From positions 1 through 64,000 of the forward strand of contig NZ_BMGS01000016.1 in NCBI RefSeq assembly GCF_014640315.1: 64,000 nucleotides of DNA, read 5' to 3'. Below the pieces are notes generated by a model that did no database searches, had not been told where the DNA came from, and saw only the letters and a program-made list of their open reading frames with translations. Positions within the stretch are counted from its first letter, which is position 1, and every line of letters starts with the position of its first letter. Made by a program: the position numbers and the translations under genes. This DNA comes from Hymenobacter glacieicola. GTDB lineage: Bacteria > Bacteroidota > Bacteroidia > Cytophagales > Hymenobacteraceae. Shown here piece after piece: positions 41,192 through 48,837 of this stretch.

Positions 41192-41401
41192 CTAGGCTTG
41201 TTTTGGTCGAATTGTATAGGTGTCGTAGCTATATATTTTGTGATTTTCGTAGCTAAACCCTGATAATTTATGGAAAGCCCCGAAGCACCCCGCGTTAGTG
41301 CCGGTCTTAAGCACCTCTTTTGTCTGGTCGTTAATCAGTTCGTAGTATTCTGCTGGCTGTAGCGCACTGGCAATGTGCGGAGCAAGGATTTTTGGTTTCA
41401 T
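41192..41401 (-). CDS. Hypothetical protein (69 aa)
   Basis: Begins MKPKILAPHIASALQPAEY; Tyr-rich, with IYSYDTYTIRPKQA at the end. Preceded by an operator-like inverted repeat at 41438-41460. Unknown function. Confidence 0.6.
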   Translation of the reverse strand: MKPKILAPHIASALQPAEYYELINDQTKEVLKTGTNAGCFGAFHKLSGFSYENHKIYSYDTYTIRPKQA

Positions 41402-41437
41402 TCTCGTTATTGTTAGTGGTTGATGCTGTAAATATAT

Positions 41438-41460
41438 GTTGGTTTACTGAATTAACCAAC
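41438..41460. promoter_or_regulatory. GTTGGTT/AACCAAC operator overlapping a leftward promoter
   Basis: Perfect 7-bp inverted repeat GTTGGTT ... AACCAAC, 9-nt spacer. On the minus strand a TTGG and a TATATTTA box lie about 20 bp apart on either side, so a dimer bound here would cover the promoter of the gene at 41401. Confidence 0.5.
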
Positions 41461-41466
41461 TATTTG

Positions 41467-41670
41467 TTACTTTTTTTCTGATTTATTTTTTCTGTTGTGC
41501 GCTGGCTTATCAAAGTGTGTGTCGTTTTCGGGGCAATCAGCTATTACCTCAACCCCGTATAGCGTTTTGGTTATCAGCTTGCCGGCCTTTAATAGCTTAC
41601 TGATTCTAGCGCGGGAAACACCTTTCTTTTCAGCGTACTCAAACTTTCGGAGGTAGGTAGTGTTACTCAT
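41467..41670 (-). CDS. Small helix-turn-helix DNA-binding protein (67 aa)
   Basis: From ATG 41670 (MSNTTYLRKFEYAEKKGVS), continuing RARISKLLKAGKLITKTLY. The segment EYAEKKGVSRARISKLLKA is a typical HTH with wing LYGVEVIA; C-terminal tail is Lys/Asn-rich. Ends 7 bases before the operator 41438-41460 and is a good candidate to bind it. Confidence 0.65.
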   Translation of the reverse strand: MSNTTYLRKFEYAEKKGVSRARISKLLKAGKLITKTLYGVEVIADCPENDTHFDKPAHNRKNKSEKK

Positions 41671-41700
41671 TTTCTTTGCTTGCTGCAAGCTATCGTTTGC

Positions 41701-41910
41701 CTATGAAACAGGCACTGCTTCTGAGCTGGCAATGCGACTAATAGCCTCGGCTGCATTAGACCATCTATCGGCCTCTACATAAGATTGCCAGTTGGTTTCT
41801 AAGTGGTCAGCTTTTTCGTGGCATACTTCACTGGCGGCCTCTAATAACTCGGCTAGGCTGGCGCTGTCTATTATCTGCTCTAACAGGTCTTTGATTACTT
41901 GCTTATTCAT
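41701..41910 (-). CDS. Small acidic helical protein (69 aa)
   Basis: Begins MNKQVIKDLLEQIIDSASL; fully helical and acidic (AELLEAASEVCHEKADHLE). First gene after the promoter 41942-41973 and upstream of the HTH gene. Unknown; could be an antitoxin-like or regulatory peptide. Confidence 0.55.
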   Translation of the reverse strand: MNKQVIKDLLEQIIDSASLAELLEAASEVCHEKADHLETNWQSYVEADRWSNAAEAISRIASSEAVPVS

Positions 41911-41941
41911 GGCGTTGTGTGTTTTGGGTTACTTGATGAAT

Positions 41942-41973
41942 CAAATGTATAACGGGTAAACGAGTTAACCAAA
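41942..41973 (-). promoter_or_regulatory. Consensus-like leftward promoter with operator in spacer
   Basis: TTTG (41973-41970), exactly 20 bp, TACATTTG (41949-41942), a full TAnnTTTG box. The spacer carries the imperfect inverted repeat GGTTAACTCGTTTACC, a likely repressor site. Confidence 0.7.
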
Positions 41974-41997
41974 TAAACAGGTTAATTTATTTTCAAA

Positions 41998-42423
41998 CTA
42001 TTTCATAACTGACTGTTTATCAGTCTTATTATTTTCTTTCTTCTTTGTGTAGGTCCGGCGAATCTTGCCTCGTCCGGCACCCGTCAGCATTTCCCCGCAC
42101 GTTCTGAGTTCTCGCCGGATACGCTCTATAAGTAGTAGTCCGGCAACCGTGACCACCAGCGTAGGGGTAGACTTGCCCGCACTAGCCGTTCCCGTCCGTT
42201 CCAGCCAGCCAGCCGCAATCAGCCTACGTGCTGCCTTATATAGTTTATGCCGCTTGTCTAGCCCTGCTTTGTATAAGTCATTCACGAGCACGCGCTGCCC
42301 CATCTGTCCCAACTCATACGTCCAGGTCAGCATTTCTAGGTCAAGCAGCCGGGAGCCTTCGCGTTCGGCTACGCGTTGGTAAGCGTGACGGGCAAGGGAG
42401 GGAAAGCGTAAGGAGATAGCCAT
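41998..42423 (-). CDS. Winged-helix DNA-binding regulator
   Basis: 141 residues from ATG 42423; the ATG at 42456 lies within the promoter. LDLEMLTWTYELGQMGQRV, LVNDLYKAGLDKRHKLYKA and ARRLIAAGWLERTGTASAG form a MarR/winged-helix core with wing TLVVTVAGLLLIE, and a basic Lys/Asn tail follows. It is the first leftward gene next to the divergent control region, so it may be the early regulator. Confidence 0.65.
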   Translation of the reverse strand: MAISLRFPSLARHAYQRVAEREGSRLLDLEMLTWTYELGQMGQRVLVNDLYKAGLDKRHKLYKAARRLIAAGWLERTGTASAGKSTPTLVVTVAGLLLIERIRRELRTCGEMLTGAGRGKIRRTYTKKKENNKTDKQSVMK

Positions 42424-42441
42424 AAGCCACAAGGTAGGCAA

Positions 42442-42465
42442 GGAAAGTACATGCAAGTTCCGCGC
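42442..42465 (-). promoter_or_regulatory. Leftward promoter at the edge of the control region
   Basis: Minus-strand TTGCGCGGAACTTGCATG then TACTTTCC (42449-42442), 19 bases before ATG 42423. Confidence 0.5.
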
Positions 42466-43260
42466 AAGTCACCCCGCTAACGAAAGATTATTTGCCCCGT
42501 CGGTTCAGCTACGAGCAAGGGCAAGAGTGTACAGTGTGGGATGTAGTGGTGAGAGGAGAGGAATAGTAGGTATATGTCTGGCTCACTCTCTCACTCACGC
42601 CCCCTCCCAGCCTCATATCCCCGCCTGACCAGCAGAAAGGAGGCCAAACCCCATTTGGCATTTTACAAAGGGACGTTTAATAAATGCCAAATGCACGTAT
42701 ATCCGGCTTTCCTGTTCCTCCTCGCACACTATGCAGGAGCTTTGCTTGCGGGATGGGGGTACGGGGGTGGGTCGTTGTTTGGGGGTAGGGGGTTTGGCAG
42801 AACGGTTTCCGGTTGACGCGGCGAGTGGGCAGAACGTAGGGCTAGGTCATTCATCACACCCTCAGAAATAGTTCATCACACCCTCATCTCTGCCAAATCT
42901 GCCTCAAAACACCTCCTTATCAGCCCACTTTTCAGTCAAAACCACTCACTTTTCACCTGATTTTCTCTCAAACCCGACCAAAAGGGAGGGAAAACCGCCT
43001 GCTGGCTCATGGCTTTTGGGCTCCAAACATGCCGTGAAAGTTGCCACCTGTGCAAGTGGCCGGAAAAGGAGCATGTATTGTGGTTTCGCTATGTAGGTGA
43101 GAGACTACCCATATACCAGTTACTTTAATTTCCCTAAGAATGAAATTTATTCCCACTCATAATCAGATAGTTGCAAGTATATACTGGTGTTGATAGTACA
43201 ATAAATATGCACTATGCGTATATTCACTGCACAATAGCACCTAATACAAGCCCAAAACTT
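42466..43260. promoter_or_regulatory. Repeat-rich divergent control region (no convincing gene)
   Basis: About 800 bases between leftward and rightward early genes. Contents seen: AACGAAAGATTATTTG at about 42481; an 11-bp perfect inverted repeat ATTTGGCATTT (42653-42663) / AAATGCCAAAT (42682-42692); TTTGGCAGA (42793-42801) / TCTGCCAAA (42889-42897); direct repeats TTCATCACACCCTCA at 42850 and 42872, 22 bp apart; CACTTTTCA at 42926 and 42947, 21 bp apart; G-rich runs at 42755-42795; AT-rich 43110-43250. It could hold early promoters, operators or a second origin. A possible 80-codon frame here (42574-42816) spans the inverted repeat and is not credited. Confidence 0.55.
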
Positions 43261-43497
43261 ATGTTGACACCCCAAGAAAAGGCATACCGCTCCCATCTCA
43301 AGCGGAGTTACAAGCGGTACAAGTGGAGAATTGGTTCGCGCCGAGGACGCCGGAGAATAGCCGAGATATTCAGCGACTTGTACGAGCGGCGAAATAGGGA
43401 AATCAATGGCCCATATCGACCTGGATTTAGCTGGACGCGAGACAGGATTCGTTTGGTCCGCTCGCTACTGGCAATGAATAGGGCGTCTAAGCCATAA
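43261..43497 (+). CDS. Very basic small protein (78 aa)
   Basis: From ATG 43261 (MLTPQEKAYRSHLKRSYKR); ATG 43207 is an alternative start. Arg/Lys make up about a third (GSRRGRRRIAEIFSDLYER), suggesting nucleic-acid binding. First rightward gene after the control region. Not recognised. Confidence 0.55.
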   Translation: MLTPQEKAYRSHLKRSYKRYKWRIGSRRGRRRIAEIFSDLYERRNREINGPYRPGFSWTRDRIRLVRSLLAMNRASKP

Positions 43498-43503
43498 CTC
43501 GAA

Positions 43504-44031
43504 ATGAATCTATCCAGACGAGAATCCTTGCGCATGGCGGTGCCGGACATTAAAAGCCACCGCCATTCCACCAACCCATTCCTTGAGAATTGGGAGCCGC
43601 CCTTCGTGGAGAAGATGAAGCGCATCGACGTAACCGGCAAAGGCTACCTAGACAACAAAGGAGTTGAGCTAACAGGTAAAATGCTGGTCCCAATAAAGAA
43701 GGACGCCGACCGCTTCGTGAAACTGGTTCACTCTACCCTTTCGGAGCTAACGAACCTCTCGACCACCGCCGTTGCCGTCTTGGCTTACATTATGCACCAG
43801 GCCCTGCCTAACAACAGTATTGTGTATCTGCCGACCGAAGAGGCGTTAGAGTTCTGCCGATTCCGGCAGCCCAAGAGTTTTTACGATGGCCTGAACGAGC
43901 TTATCCTTTACCAGTTCGTTGCGCGTAGTGAAAAGCGCTACTTCTACTTTCTTAACCCGCAGAAACTATTTAACGGCCGACGCAAGAACATGAAAGCATT
44001 GTATCACAAACCACGAAAACACGCAGCATGA
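43504..44031 (+). CDS. RepL-like winged-helix protein
   Basis: 175 residues. LTNLSTTAVAVLAYIMHQA, IVYLPTEEALEFCRFRQPK, SFYDGLNELILYQFVARSE, then RYFYFLNPQKLFNGR. This order (helices, winged helix, strand ending in NPxxxFxG) resembles RepL-type plasmid replication proteins. It may bind DNA in the adjacent control region as a regulator or second initiator. ATG 43504 follows the previous gene by six bases; the last four bases overlap the next gene. Confidence 0.6.
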   Translation: MNLSRRESLRMAVPDIKSHRHSTNPFLENWEPPFVEKMKRIDVTGKGYLDNKGVELTGKMLVPIKKDADRFVKLVHSTLSELTNLSTTAVAVLAYIMHQALPNNSIVYLPTEEALEFCRFRQPKSFYDGLNELILYQFVARSEKRYFYFLNPQKLFNGRRKNMKALYHKPRKHAA

Positions 44032-44213
44032 TAATCAAGGTAAATTTCTCCCTAAACATTGGCTTAATAGGCCGTCAAGAAGACACGATAGAAATTGAAG
44101 TCGAAGACAATTTCTATGAGTTGCCGGAAGATGTTCGGGATGCCATCCTAGAATATGAATGGAAAGAATGGGCAGGCAATTACATTGACGGTAATATTAA
44201 AATTGTTGAGTAA
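44028..44213 (+). CDS. Small acidic protein (61 aa)
   Basis: Begins MIIKVNFSLNIGLIGRQED; two strands then EIEVEDNFYELPEDVRDAI and an acidic Trp-containing helix. Overlaps the previous stop by four bases. Typical tiny phage early protein; function unknown. Confidence 0.6.
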   Translation: MIIKVNFSLNIGLIGRQEDTIEIEVEDNFYELPEDVRDAILEYEWKEWAGNYIDGNIKIVE

Positions 44214-44216
44214 ACC

Positions 44217-44477
44217 ATGCTGACAGTCACCCTCTCCTTCACGCCCCTGAGCGCCGACAAGCCCCGCGTCATTACCTGGGCCGACCCGCAGCCTTTCCCG
44301 AAAGAGTGGAAGGACGAGTACCTGGACCAGATACGGCAGGTAGAAGCCAGCGGCCCCGAGCTGCGGCTTATCACCAGCAGCTTCATTAACCTCCCAGCCT
44401 TCGCCGGGAGGAACGGGCCAATCACCCGCTGGTACGGCGACCACGCGAAATTCATCATCGGCAACCTGTTTAGATAG
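44217..44477 (+). CDS. Hypothetical protein (86 aa)
   Basis: Begins MLTVTLSFTPLSADKPRVI; Pro/Trp-rich (WADPQPFPKEWKDEYLDQI), mixed fold. Three bases after the previous stop. Unknown. Confidence 0.6.
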   Translation: MLTVTLSFTPLSADKPRVITWADPQPFPKEWKDEYLDQIRQVEASGPELRLITSSFINLPAFAGRNGPITRWYGDHAKFIIGNLFR

Positions 44478-44478
44478 C

Positions 44479-44721
44479 ATGGACTACGAAGCAGAATACA
44501 AGCGTGCCCTGGCCGCCTACTACCAACTGGACCAATCCATCATCGACATTCTTGGCCCCGCGTTGGGCTATCCAACTGGCCCCTTCCCCGAAGTGTGTGG
44601 CACTTGCGAAGGCGGCCCTTGCAGCCAAATTGATAAATGCAGCAAGCAGTGCCTGTCTGCGCCCTATACGGCAGAGGATTTGGCCTTTGAAGCTGCGCAC
44701 CAACTCAAAACCAATCGGTAA
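44479..44721 (+). CDS. Cys-rich hypothetical protein (80 aa)
   Basis: Begins MDYEAEYKRALAAYYQLDQ; Cys-rich core VCGTCEGGPCSQIDKCSKQ plus one more Cys, enough for a zinc site. Overlaps the next start by one base. Unknown. Confidence 0.6.
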   Translation: MDYEAEYKRALAAYYQLDQSIIDILGPALGYPTGPFPEVCGTCEGGPCSQIDKCSKQCLSAPYTAEDLAFEAAHQLKTNR

Positions 44722-44861
44722 TGCACGACTATCTGGACGACCTTATCGACTTTGTAATCGACGGCCTGCTCTGGTACTTCAACCCGGACAGCAAATGGAA
44801 GCCGCTACTCTGGCTGCTGACCCTTGTTCTTTTCCTTTTACTCATCAACCGAGACAACTAA
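44721..44861 (+). CDS. Tiny single-span membrane protein (46 aa)
   Basis: ATG 44721 shares its A with the previous stop; TAA at 44859. Product MHDYLDDLIDFVIDGLLWY then a hydrophobic helix (PLLWLLTLVLFLLLI). Four bases before the next ATG, which has the leader AACTAACCCC. Good fit in the chain of overlapping genes. Confidence 0.55.
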   Translation: MHDYLDDLIDFVIDGLLWYFNPDSKWKPLLWLLTLVLFLLLINRDN

Positions 44862-44865
44862 CCCC

Positions 44866-45084
44866 ATGAAGTATCAAACCACTGCTTTCGATTCTGCCAC
44901 CGCCAAACCAATAGAAGCCTGCTTGATGCAACTTATGCAGGTAACATGGGACGGCGACTTGATTAGTAAGAGCCACCGCAAATGGCTGGCAGAGGCTGGC
45001 CTAGTCGTTCGGCATGATGGCTGGAATATGATTACGCCTAAAGGCGTCATGTATCTTCTTGATTTGGGCTTAATTCACGCATAA
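44866..45084 (+). CDS. Small winged-helix-like protein (72 aa)
   Basis: Begins MKYQTTAFDSATAKPIEAC; LISKSHRKWLAEAGLVVRH and GWNMITPKGVMYLLDLGLI look like the second half of a winged helix. Overlaps the next gene by one base. Confidence 0.5.
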   Translation: MKYQTTAFDSATAKPIEACLMQLMQVTWDGDLISKSHRKWLAEAGLVVRHDGWNMITPKGVMYLLDLGLIHA

Positions 45085-45791
45085 TGCATAATCTTAAACT
45101 ACTAGGAATCAGCGGGAAACGCGGTTCCGGCAAAGGAGCAGTAGTTTCTATCCTCGAATACCACTGCGGCTACCACCACCCGGACGTTATCGTGCTCAAC
45201 TTCGCGGACCCGCTGAAATCCGTGTGCGCCACGCTGGAAAACCCATTGGAGGGCGAAGCCGATGCCGAGCCGTACTACACGCAGGAGGGCAAGGCCGCTC
45301 CCTCGGGCCTGCTGGGGCTAACTCGCGGCCAGCTCCTGCAAGACGTGGGCCAGGCGCTCCGGGATAAGCACCCCTCGATTTGGGTGGATGTAACGACGAA
45401 AACCGTGGCCGCGCTGCTGCCCAAGTTGGAAGAAGACGAGGTTATCGTTGTGGCCGACATTCGCTACCCAAACGAAGCGGAGGCTATCAAGAACCTTGGG
45501 GGTATTCTGCTCCGCGTAGAGGGCGACCCGCTCGGGCAGCGCGGCGACGGCACCCGCGACGACAACCATCCCAGCGAAACGGCGCTGGACGAGTACGCAG
45601 GGTTCGACCAAATATTGCTCAACAATGGCACATTGGACAGTTTAAAGCATGGAGTGCGAGAGGTGCTGGGTGTGCTTCCGCACTGCAAGGGCGGGCAGCG
45701 AATAGCCAGTGCCAGAACTGGAAACTCCCGGTGGAGACGCGACTTCCGGCCATTGTCAGAGTTATTGGCCGAGACGAAAAAGACATACTAA
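45084..45791 (+). CDS. Deoxynucleoside monophosphate kinase
   Basis: 235 residues. P-loop GISGKRGSGK (8-17), LTRGQLLQDVGQALRDKHP and VVADIRYPNEAEAI, the pattern of phage T4 gp1-type dNMP kinases (LTxGxxLQxxGxE/A...; DxRxxxE). It phosphorylates dNMPs from host DNA breakdown to supply phage dNTPs. Last gene of the rightward early run, followed by a terminator. Confidence 0.75.
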   Translation: MHNLKLLGISGKRGSGKGAVVSILEYHCGYHHPDVIVLNFADPLKSVCATLENPLEGEADAEPYYTQEGKAAPSGLLGLTRGQLLQDVGQALRDKHPSIWVDVTTKTVAALLPKLEEDEVIVVADIRYPNEAEAIKNLGGILLRVEGDPLGQRGDGTRDDNHPSETALDEYAGFDQILLNNGTLDSLKHGVREVLGVLPHCKGGQRIASARTGNSRWRRDFRPLSELLAETKKTY

Positions 45792-45803
45792 GCGCCTTTA
45801 CCC

Positions 45804-45832
45804 AAAGCCCTGCCCTAAACCAGCAGGGCTTT
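45804..45832 (+). terminator. Rho-independent terminator
   Basis: AAAGCCCTGC / GCAGGGCTTT 10-bp stem, 9-nt loop, followed by TTTCG; ends the early rightward operon and abuts the next promoter. Confidence 0.85.
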
Positions 45833-45845
45833 TTCGTTACCTTGC
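45830..45845 (+). promoter_or_regulatory. Late-region promoter fused to terminator end
   Basis: TTACCTTGC (-7 box TACCTTGC, 45838-45845) begins six bases after the terminator stem. ATG 45853 is seven bases from the box, so a leaderless or very short-leader transcript is predicted. Confidence 0.5.
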
Positions 45846-45852
45846 CTGAGCT

Positions 45853-46413
45853 ATGCCCGACCGTCTTTCGTCCTCTCCCCGCCTGGGCGGCTCCGTGCCG
45901 CTGGGCCGCTACTCTACCGCCCAGCAGGTGCAGAGCCAGCACCTCTCCGACCGCAACGCCACGGCCGAATACCTGGGCCGGTTCAGCCAAGACCCACGCG
46001 GGTTGCAGGAAGCCTACGGCGCGGCCATCAACGACGTGCCCCACCCCGTTACCGGCCAGCCCGTGAGCTACGCCGCCCTGCGAGCCGAGTTTGCCCGCAA
46101 CTCCCGCCCCCTAACCGAATCGGCGGCCTACCGCCAGGGTGGCTACAAAACCACCGACGACTTCCTGCGTGCGCAGTTCGAGGCGGGCAGAAAGCGCCTC
46201 ATGCAGCGGGCCGTGCAGCAGCCCCAGGTCAACGCCTTTGGCCTGCCTGCCCAGGGCTCGGCCGACGCGGTGCGCCGTCAGAACTTTATCCGCGAAACCC
46301 AGGTCGTGTTGCCCGATGGCTCGCCCGTGCAGGTGGTGGCCGCCGACCTGGCCCGCCGCCGAGCCATGCTGCCGACCAGTGGTCAGGCCGTCGCGCCGGG
46401 GTTCTCGCGCTAA
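45853..46413 (+). CDS. Hypothetical late protein (186 aa)
   Basis: Begins MPDRLSSSPRLGGSVPLGR; helical, Arg/Gln/Ala-rich (FEAGRKRLMQRAVQQPQVN), with a beta segment QVVLPDGSPVQVVAADLAR. First gene of the late block. Structural or scaffolding role possible; not recognised. Confidence 0.6.
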   Translation: MPDRLSSSPRLGGSVPLGRYSTAQQVQSQHLSDRNATAEYLGRFSQDPRGLQEAYGAAINDVPHPVTGQPVSYAALRAEFARNSRPLTESAAYRQGGYKTTDDFLRAQFEAGRKRLMQRAVQQPQVNAFGLPAQGSADAVRRQNFIRETQVVLPDGSPVQVVAADLARRRAMLPTSGQAVAPGFSR

Positions 46414-46436
46414 CGAAAATAAAGTTCGTTGACTAG

Positions 46437-46467
46437 TTGCCCGTAGCGGAAACAATTTGTACTTTCG
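46437..46467 (+). promoter_or_regulatory. Rightward promoter
   Basis: TTG (46437-46439), 20 bp with GGAAACAATTTG, TACTTTCG (46460-46467). ATG 46491 follows. CTAACGAAAATAAAG lies just upstream. Confidence 0.65.
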
Positions 46468-46490
46468 ACACGTTGTTAACCCATCATACC

Positions 46491-46868
46491 ATGTCGGAAG
46501 AACTTCCCAAACAAGAGGCAATAGTACGCTCTATTGCTCCAAAAACCACATCACCACAACTCATCGCTATGGCTGACCACTCATCCCCATTGGAGAAGAT
46601 GCTGACGGACCAACTCGCCCAGTACGAGGAGGAATTGTTGAAGAAAGAAGAAGAAAACCAGCGCCTGCGTAACATTATTGACTCCAAGGTAGAGGACCAA
46701 CTGGCGTGGCAGCAGGATTTTGAGGCTGCCGCGCTAATTCACAAAACGCTGGATTGTGTGTCCGCTCGGGGCGATAAAGATCAACAGGATGCCCTACGCA
46801 AACGCCTGCACGAGATTCTGCTCAACGGCGTCACGTTTCCCCGCACCGAAGGTAATAACGCGGCGTAG
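46491..46868 (+). CDS. Coiled-coil protein (125 aa)
   Basis: From ATG 46491 (MSEELPKQEAIVRSIAPKT). A strong heptad region EEELLKKEEENQRLRNIID, then a helical domain. Stop TAG shares a base with the GTG of the GroES-like gene, so the two are probably co-translated. Confidence 0.6.
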   Translation: MSEELPKQEAIVRSIAPKTTSPQLIAMADHSSPLEKMLTDQLAQYEEELLKKEEENQRLRNIIDSKVEDQLAWQQDFEAAALIHKTLDCVSARGDKDQQDALRKRLHEILLNGVTFPRTEGNNAA

Positions 46869-47845
46869 TGGCAGAACAACTACTCTTACGAGCCCCGGCG
46901 AACTGCTTCATTGTGTCCGTGCCGAAGCGGAAAGTGCAGGTGGAGCGGGCGAAAAATCCCGATGGGCTGCTGCTGACCCTGCCCACCTACCGCGACGACG
47001 TGCGCGAGCTGGACTACGCCCTGCGCAACGGCTTGGAGTTCAACATGGAAAGCGAGGCGCTGGAGCCCCAGCACCCGGAATGCGGCCTGGCTACCGTACT
47101 GGCCGTGCCGGAGCGCCTGACGGACGAGTTGGCTATCTGCGCTGGTCCCTTCTCGCGCACCAAGGGCAAGTTCGTGCGCTCGGACAATGGCCGTAGCCCG
47201 TTTGTGGAGTCGCCCATCTACTCGCAGGAAGTTGCCATTCCCCGCACGGCGGCCGACATTCGGCAGACGGTACGGGTTGGCGACGAGGTGTTCGTGGGCC
47301 ACTTGGCCTTCACCGACGAAAGCGAGCTGCCCGGCTACCCCGGCCTGTATCGGATTCCGGTAAGCGAGGTGGTGTATCGACGCTATAAGACGAATACACT
47401 ACTCCTAAGCAATCCACCCCAGCCAAAATATGCCATTGAGCCTTTTGGCGGCTATTCCCTGCTGCGCAGGGTATTTACTAAGCCTGCGGAGCGCGGGGGC
47501 TTGCTGCTGGAACCAACAGTAATAGACAACGAGGGGGTAGTCGCCTACGTCGGCGAGCCGCTGGGGCAGCAGTCGTTTCGCTTGCAGCCGGGCCAGCAGG
47601 TTGTATTCGGCAGCGGCCACGGCACCACGTACACCATCGAGGGCGAGGAACTGATTGCCGTGCGCCAGGACTATGTATTAGCCGTGCGTGAGCCGCAACC
47701 AGCGCAACAAAACGCGGGTGTTATTGAAATCGCCAATCAGCTATTCAAAGGCCCCCGCCCCCTGACTGGTTTAGAGTACGATGTTCTGACGGAGGTTGCC
47801 AACCGGGAGGCGCTGAAAGAGTCAAAAATCCCTGGAATGCTTTAG
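46868..47845 (+). CDS. Double GroES-like co-chaperonin
   Basis: 325 residues from GTG 46868. C-terminal domain (about 190-274): GGYSLLRRVFTKPAERGGL, NEGVVAYVGEPLG, LQPGQQVVFGSGHG, EELIAVRQDYVLAV, which follows Cpn10 strand order with the GGLLL mobile-loop side. The N-terminal domain (about 12-171) repeats the plan: CFIVSVPKRKVQV, DGLLLTLP, CGLATVLAVPE, VRVGDEVFVGHLAF, YRIPVSEVVYRR, but with a roughly 45-residue insertion. A tandem co-chaperonin could cap host GroEL for folding the capsid protein, as T4 gp31 does. Fold assignment is by pattern. Confidence 0.65.
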   Translation: MAEQLLLRAPANCFIVSVPKRKVQVERAKNPDGLLLTLPTYRDDVRELDYALRNGLEFNMESEALEPQHPECGLATVLAVPERLTDELAICAGPFSRTKGKFVRSDNGRSPFVESPIYSQEVAIPRTAADIRQTVRVGDEVFVGHLAFTDESELPGYPGLYRIPVSEVVYRRYKTNTLLLSNPPQPKYAIEPFGGYSLLRRVFTKPAERGGLLLEPTVIDNEGVVAYVGEPLGQQSFRLQPGQQVVFGSGHGTTYTIEGEELIAVRQDYVLAVREPQPAQQNAGVIEIANQLFKGPRPLTGLEYDVLTEVANREALKESKIPGML

Positions 47846-47847
47846 CC

Positions 47848-48045
47848 ATGAGTAAGTTCTACGAAGCGGTAAAGCGCCACTTGAGCGACAACAAGCAATT
47901 CAGGTTGCTGATAGGCTGTCCAGGTGGATTTGAAGCGGCTCGGCTCATGGGGTGGAATAAGAGGCCCTTGCGCAGTGGCGCGGGCAGGGTGTGGTATCGT
48001 CAGTACACGCACATTCCGCTGCACCTCCCCTGCTACGACGCCTAA
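47848..48045 (+). CDS. Small basic protein (65 aa)
   Basis: Begins MSKFYEAVKRHLSDNKQFR; contains GGFEAARLMGWNKRPLRSG. Two bases after the GroES-like gene and before a terminator. Unknown. Confidence 0.5.
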   Translation: MSKFYEAVKRHLSDNKQFRLLIGCPGGFEAARLMGWNKRPLRSGAGRVWYRQYTHIPLHLPCYDA

Positions 48046-48070
48046 ATTCAGATTGTACAACAATATTGGA

Positions 48071-48107
48071 AACACCCAAAGAGCGGATTGTCCGTACTTT
48101 GGGTGTT
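48071..48107 (+). terminator. Terminator before packaging genes
   Basis: AACACCCAAAG / CTTTGGGTGTT perfect 11-bp stem with a 15-nt loop, followed by TTGCTT. Confidence 0.75.
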
Positions 48108-48115
48108 TTGCTTAC

Positions 48116-48123
48116 TACCTTGC
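48116..48123 (+). promoter_or_regulatory. -7 box of the terminase operon
   Basis: TACCTTGC located eight bases after the terminator stem, followed by the AACCAACC leader word (48128-48135) and ATG 48142. No clear -33 box. Confidence 0.45.
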
Positions 48124-48141
48124 TGGCAACCAACCTGTCCT

Positions 48142-48831
48142 ATGCCAGCAAAAGACCCGCAGTATATCCACGCCTTCGGCAAGTACGACCCCACTAAGCT
48201 CAAGGCCAACGAAACCATCCTAGACCGCTGGCCTGAGTTGGCGGTCAATGACGTGTTTGTAACCTACGGCCAGGGCGATAATGACAAGTACCTGCGCTAC
48301 TGCCTGTACTTGGGCCAGGGCAGCGGCCTGCACCGCTCCGTAACCGATTGGGGCGACCGGAAGCGCGAGGCGCTACGCCTAGCGGGCATTGCTCCCGGCG
48401 ACCCCCGCGCCGAAAAAATCCTAACTCTCACCGACGACGGCGTTTCCGAGATGCGCTGGCAGTGGATGCGCGTGACTAGTAACCGCAAGTTCCGCGCTTA
48501 CGTGGCGGGCTGCGAGGCATTCGAGCAAACCTGCGAAAAGGTGGAGGCGGCTATTCCCGAGGCCGGCGCCGGAGCTGACGAGCCGAAGTTTGTAGACCTG
48601 AGCAAAGGCAAGCCTGCCAACAACGACCTCAAGGCCGACGCGGAAATGCGGACCTACACCTCGCGTATTGCCGTGTGGCGCGACCTGCACGAAATGGAGA
48701 AAGAACTGTCGGCAATGGAGGCTGACTTGTTCTTTGGTGACAAGGACATGGAGGAGTTGTCGGTGCAGAAGATGGCCGAAGAGAACGGTACGAGCTGGGA
48801 GGATATTATTCACCGCGAGCGGAAGAAATAA
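48142..48831 (+). CDS. Candidate small terminase subunit
   Basis: 229 residues from ATG 48142 (MPAKDPQYIHAFGKYDPTK). N-terminal alpha/beta region, then helices and a long coiled coil (WRDLHEMEKELSAMEADLF). It directly precedes the large terminase by six bases, the usual place for TerS. No classical HTH is obvious, so the name rests on context. Confidence 0.5.
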   Translation: MPAKDPQYIHAFGKYDPTKLKANETILDRWPELAVNDVFVTYGQGDNDKYLRYCLYLGQGSGLHRSVTDWGDRKREALRLAGIAPGDPRAEKILTLTDDGVSEMRWQWMRVTSNRKFRAYVAGCEAFEQTCEKVEAAIPEAGAGADEPKFVDLSKGKPANNDLKADAEMRTYTSRIAVWRDLHEMEKELSAMEADLFFGDKDMEELSVQKMAEENGTSWEDIIHRERKK

Positions 48832-48837
48832 GCCCCT

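Noticed and set aside
42574-42816. 80-codon plus-strand frame in the control region
   Set aside because: Runs across an 11-bp inverted repeat and G-runs, with biased composition and no leader or motif.
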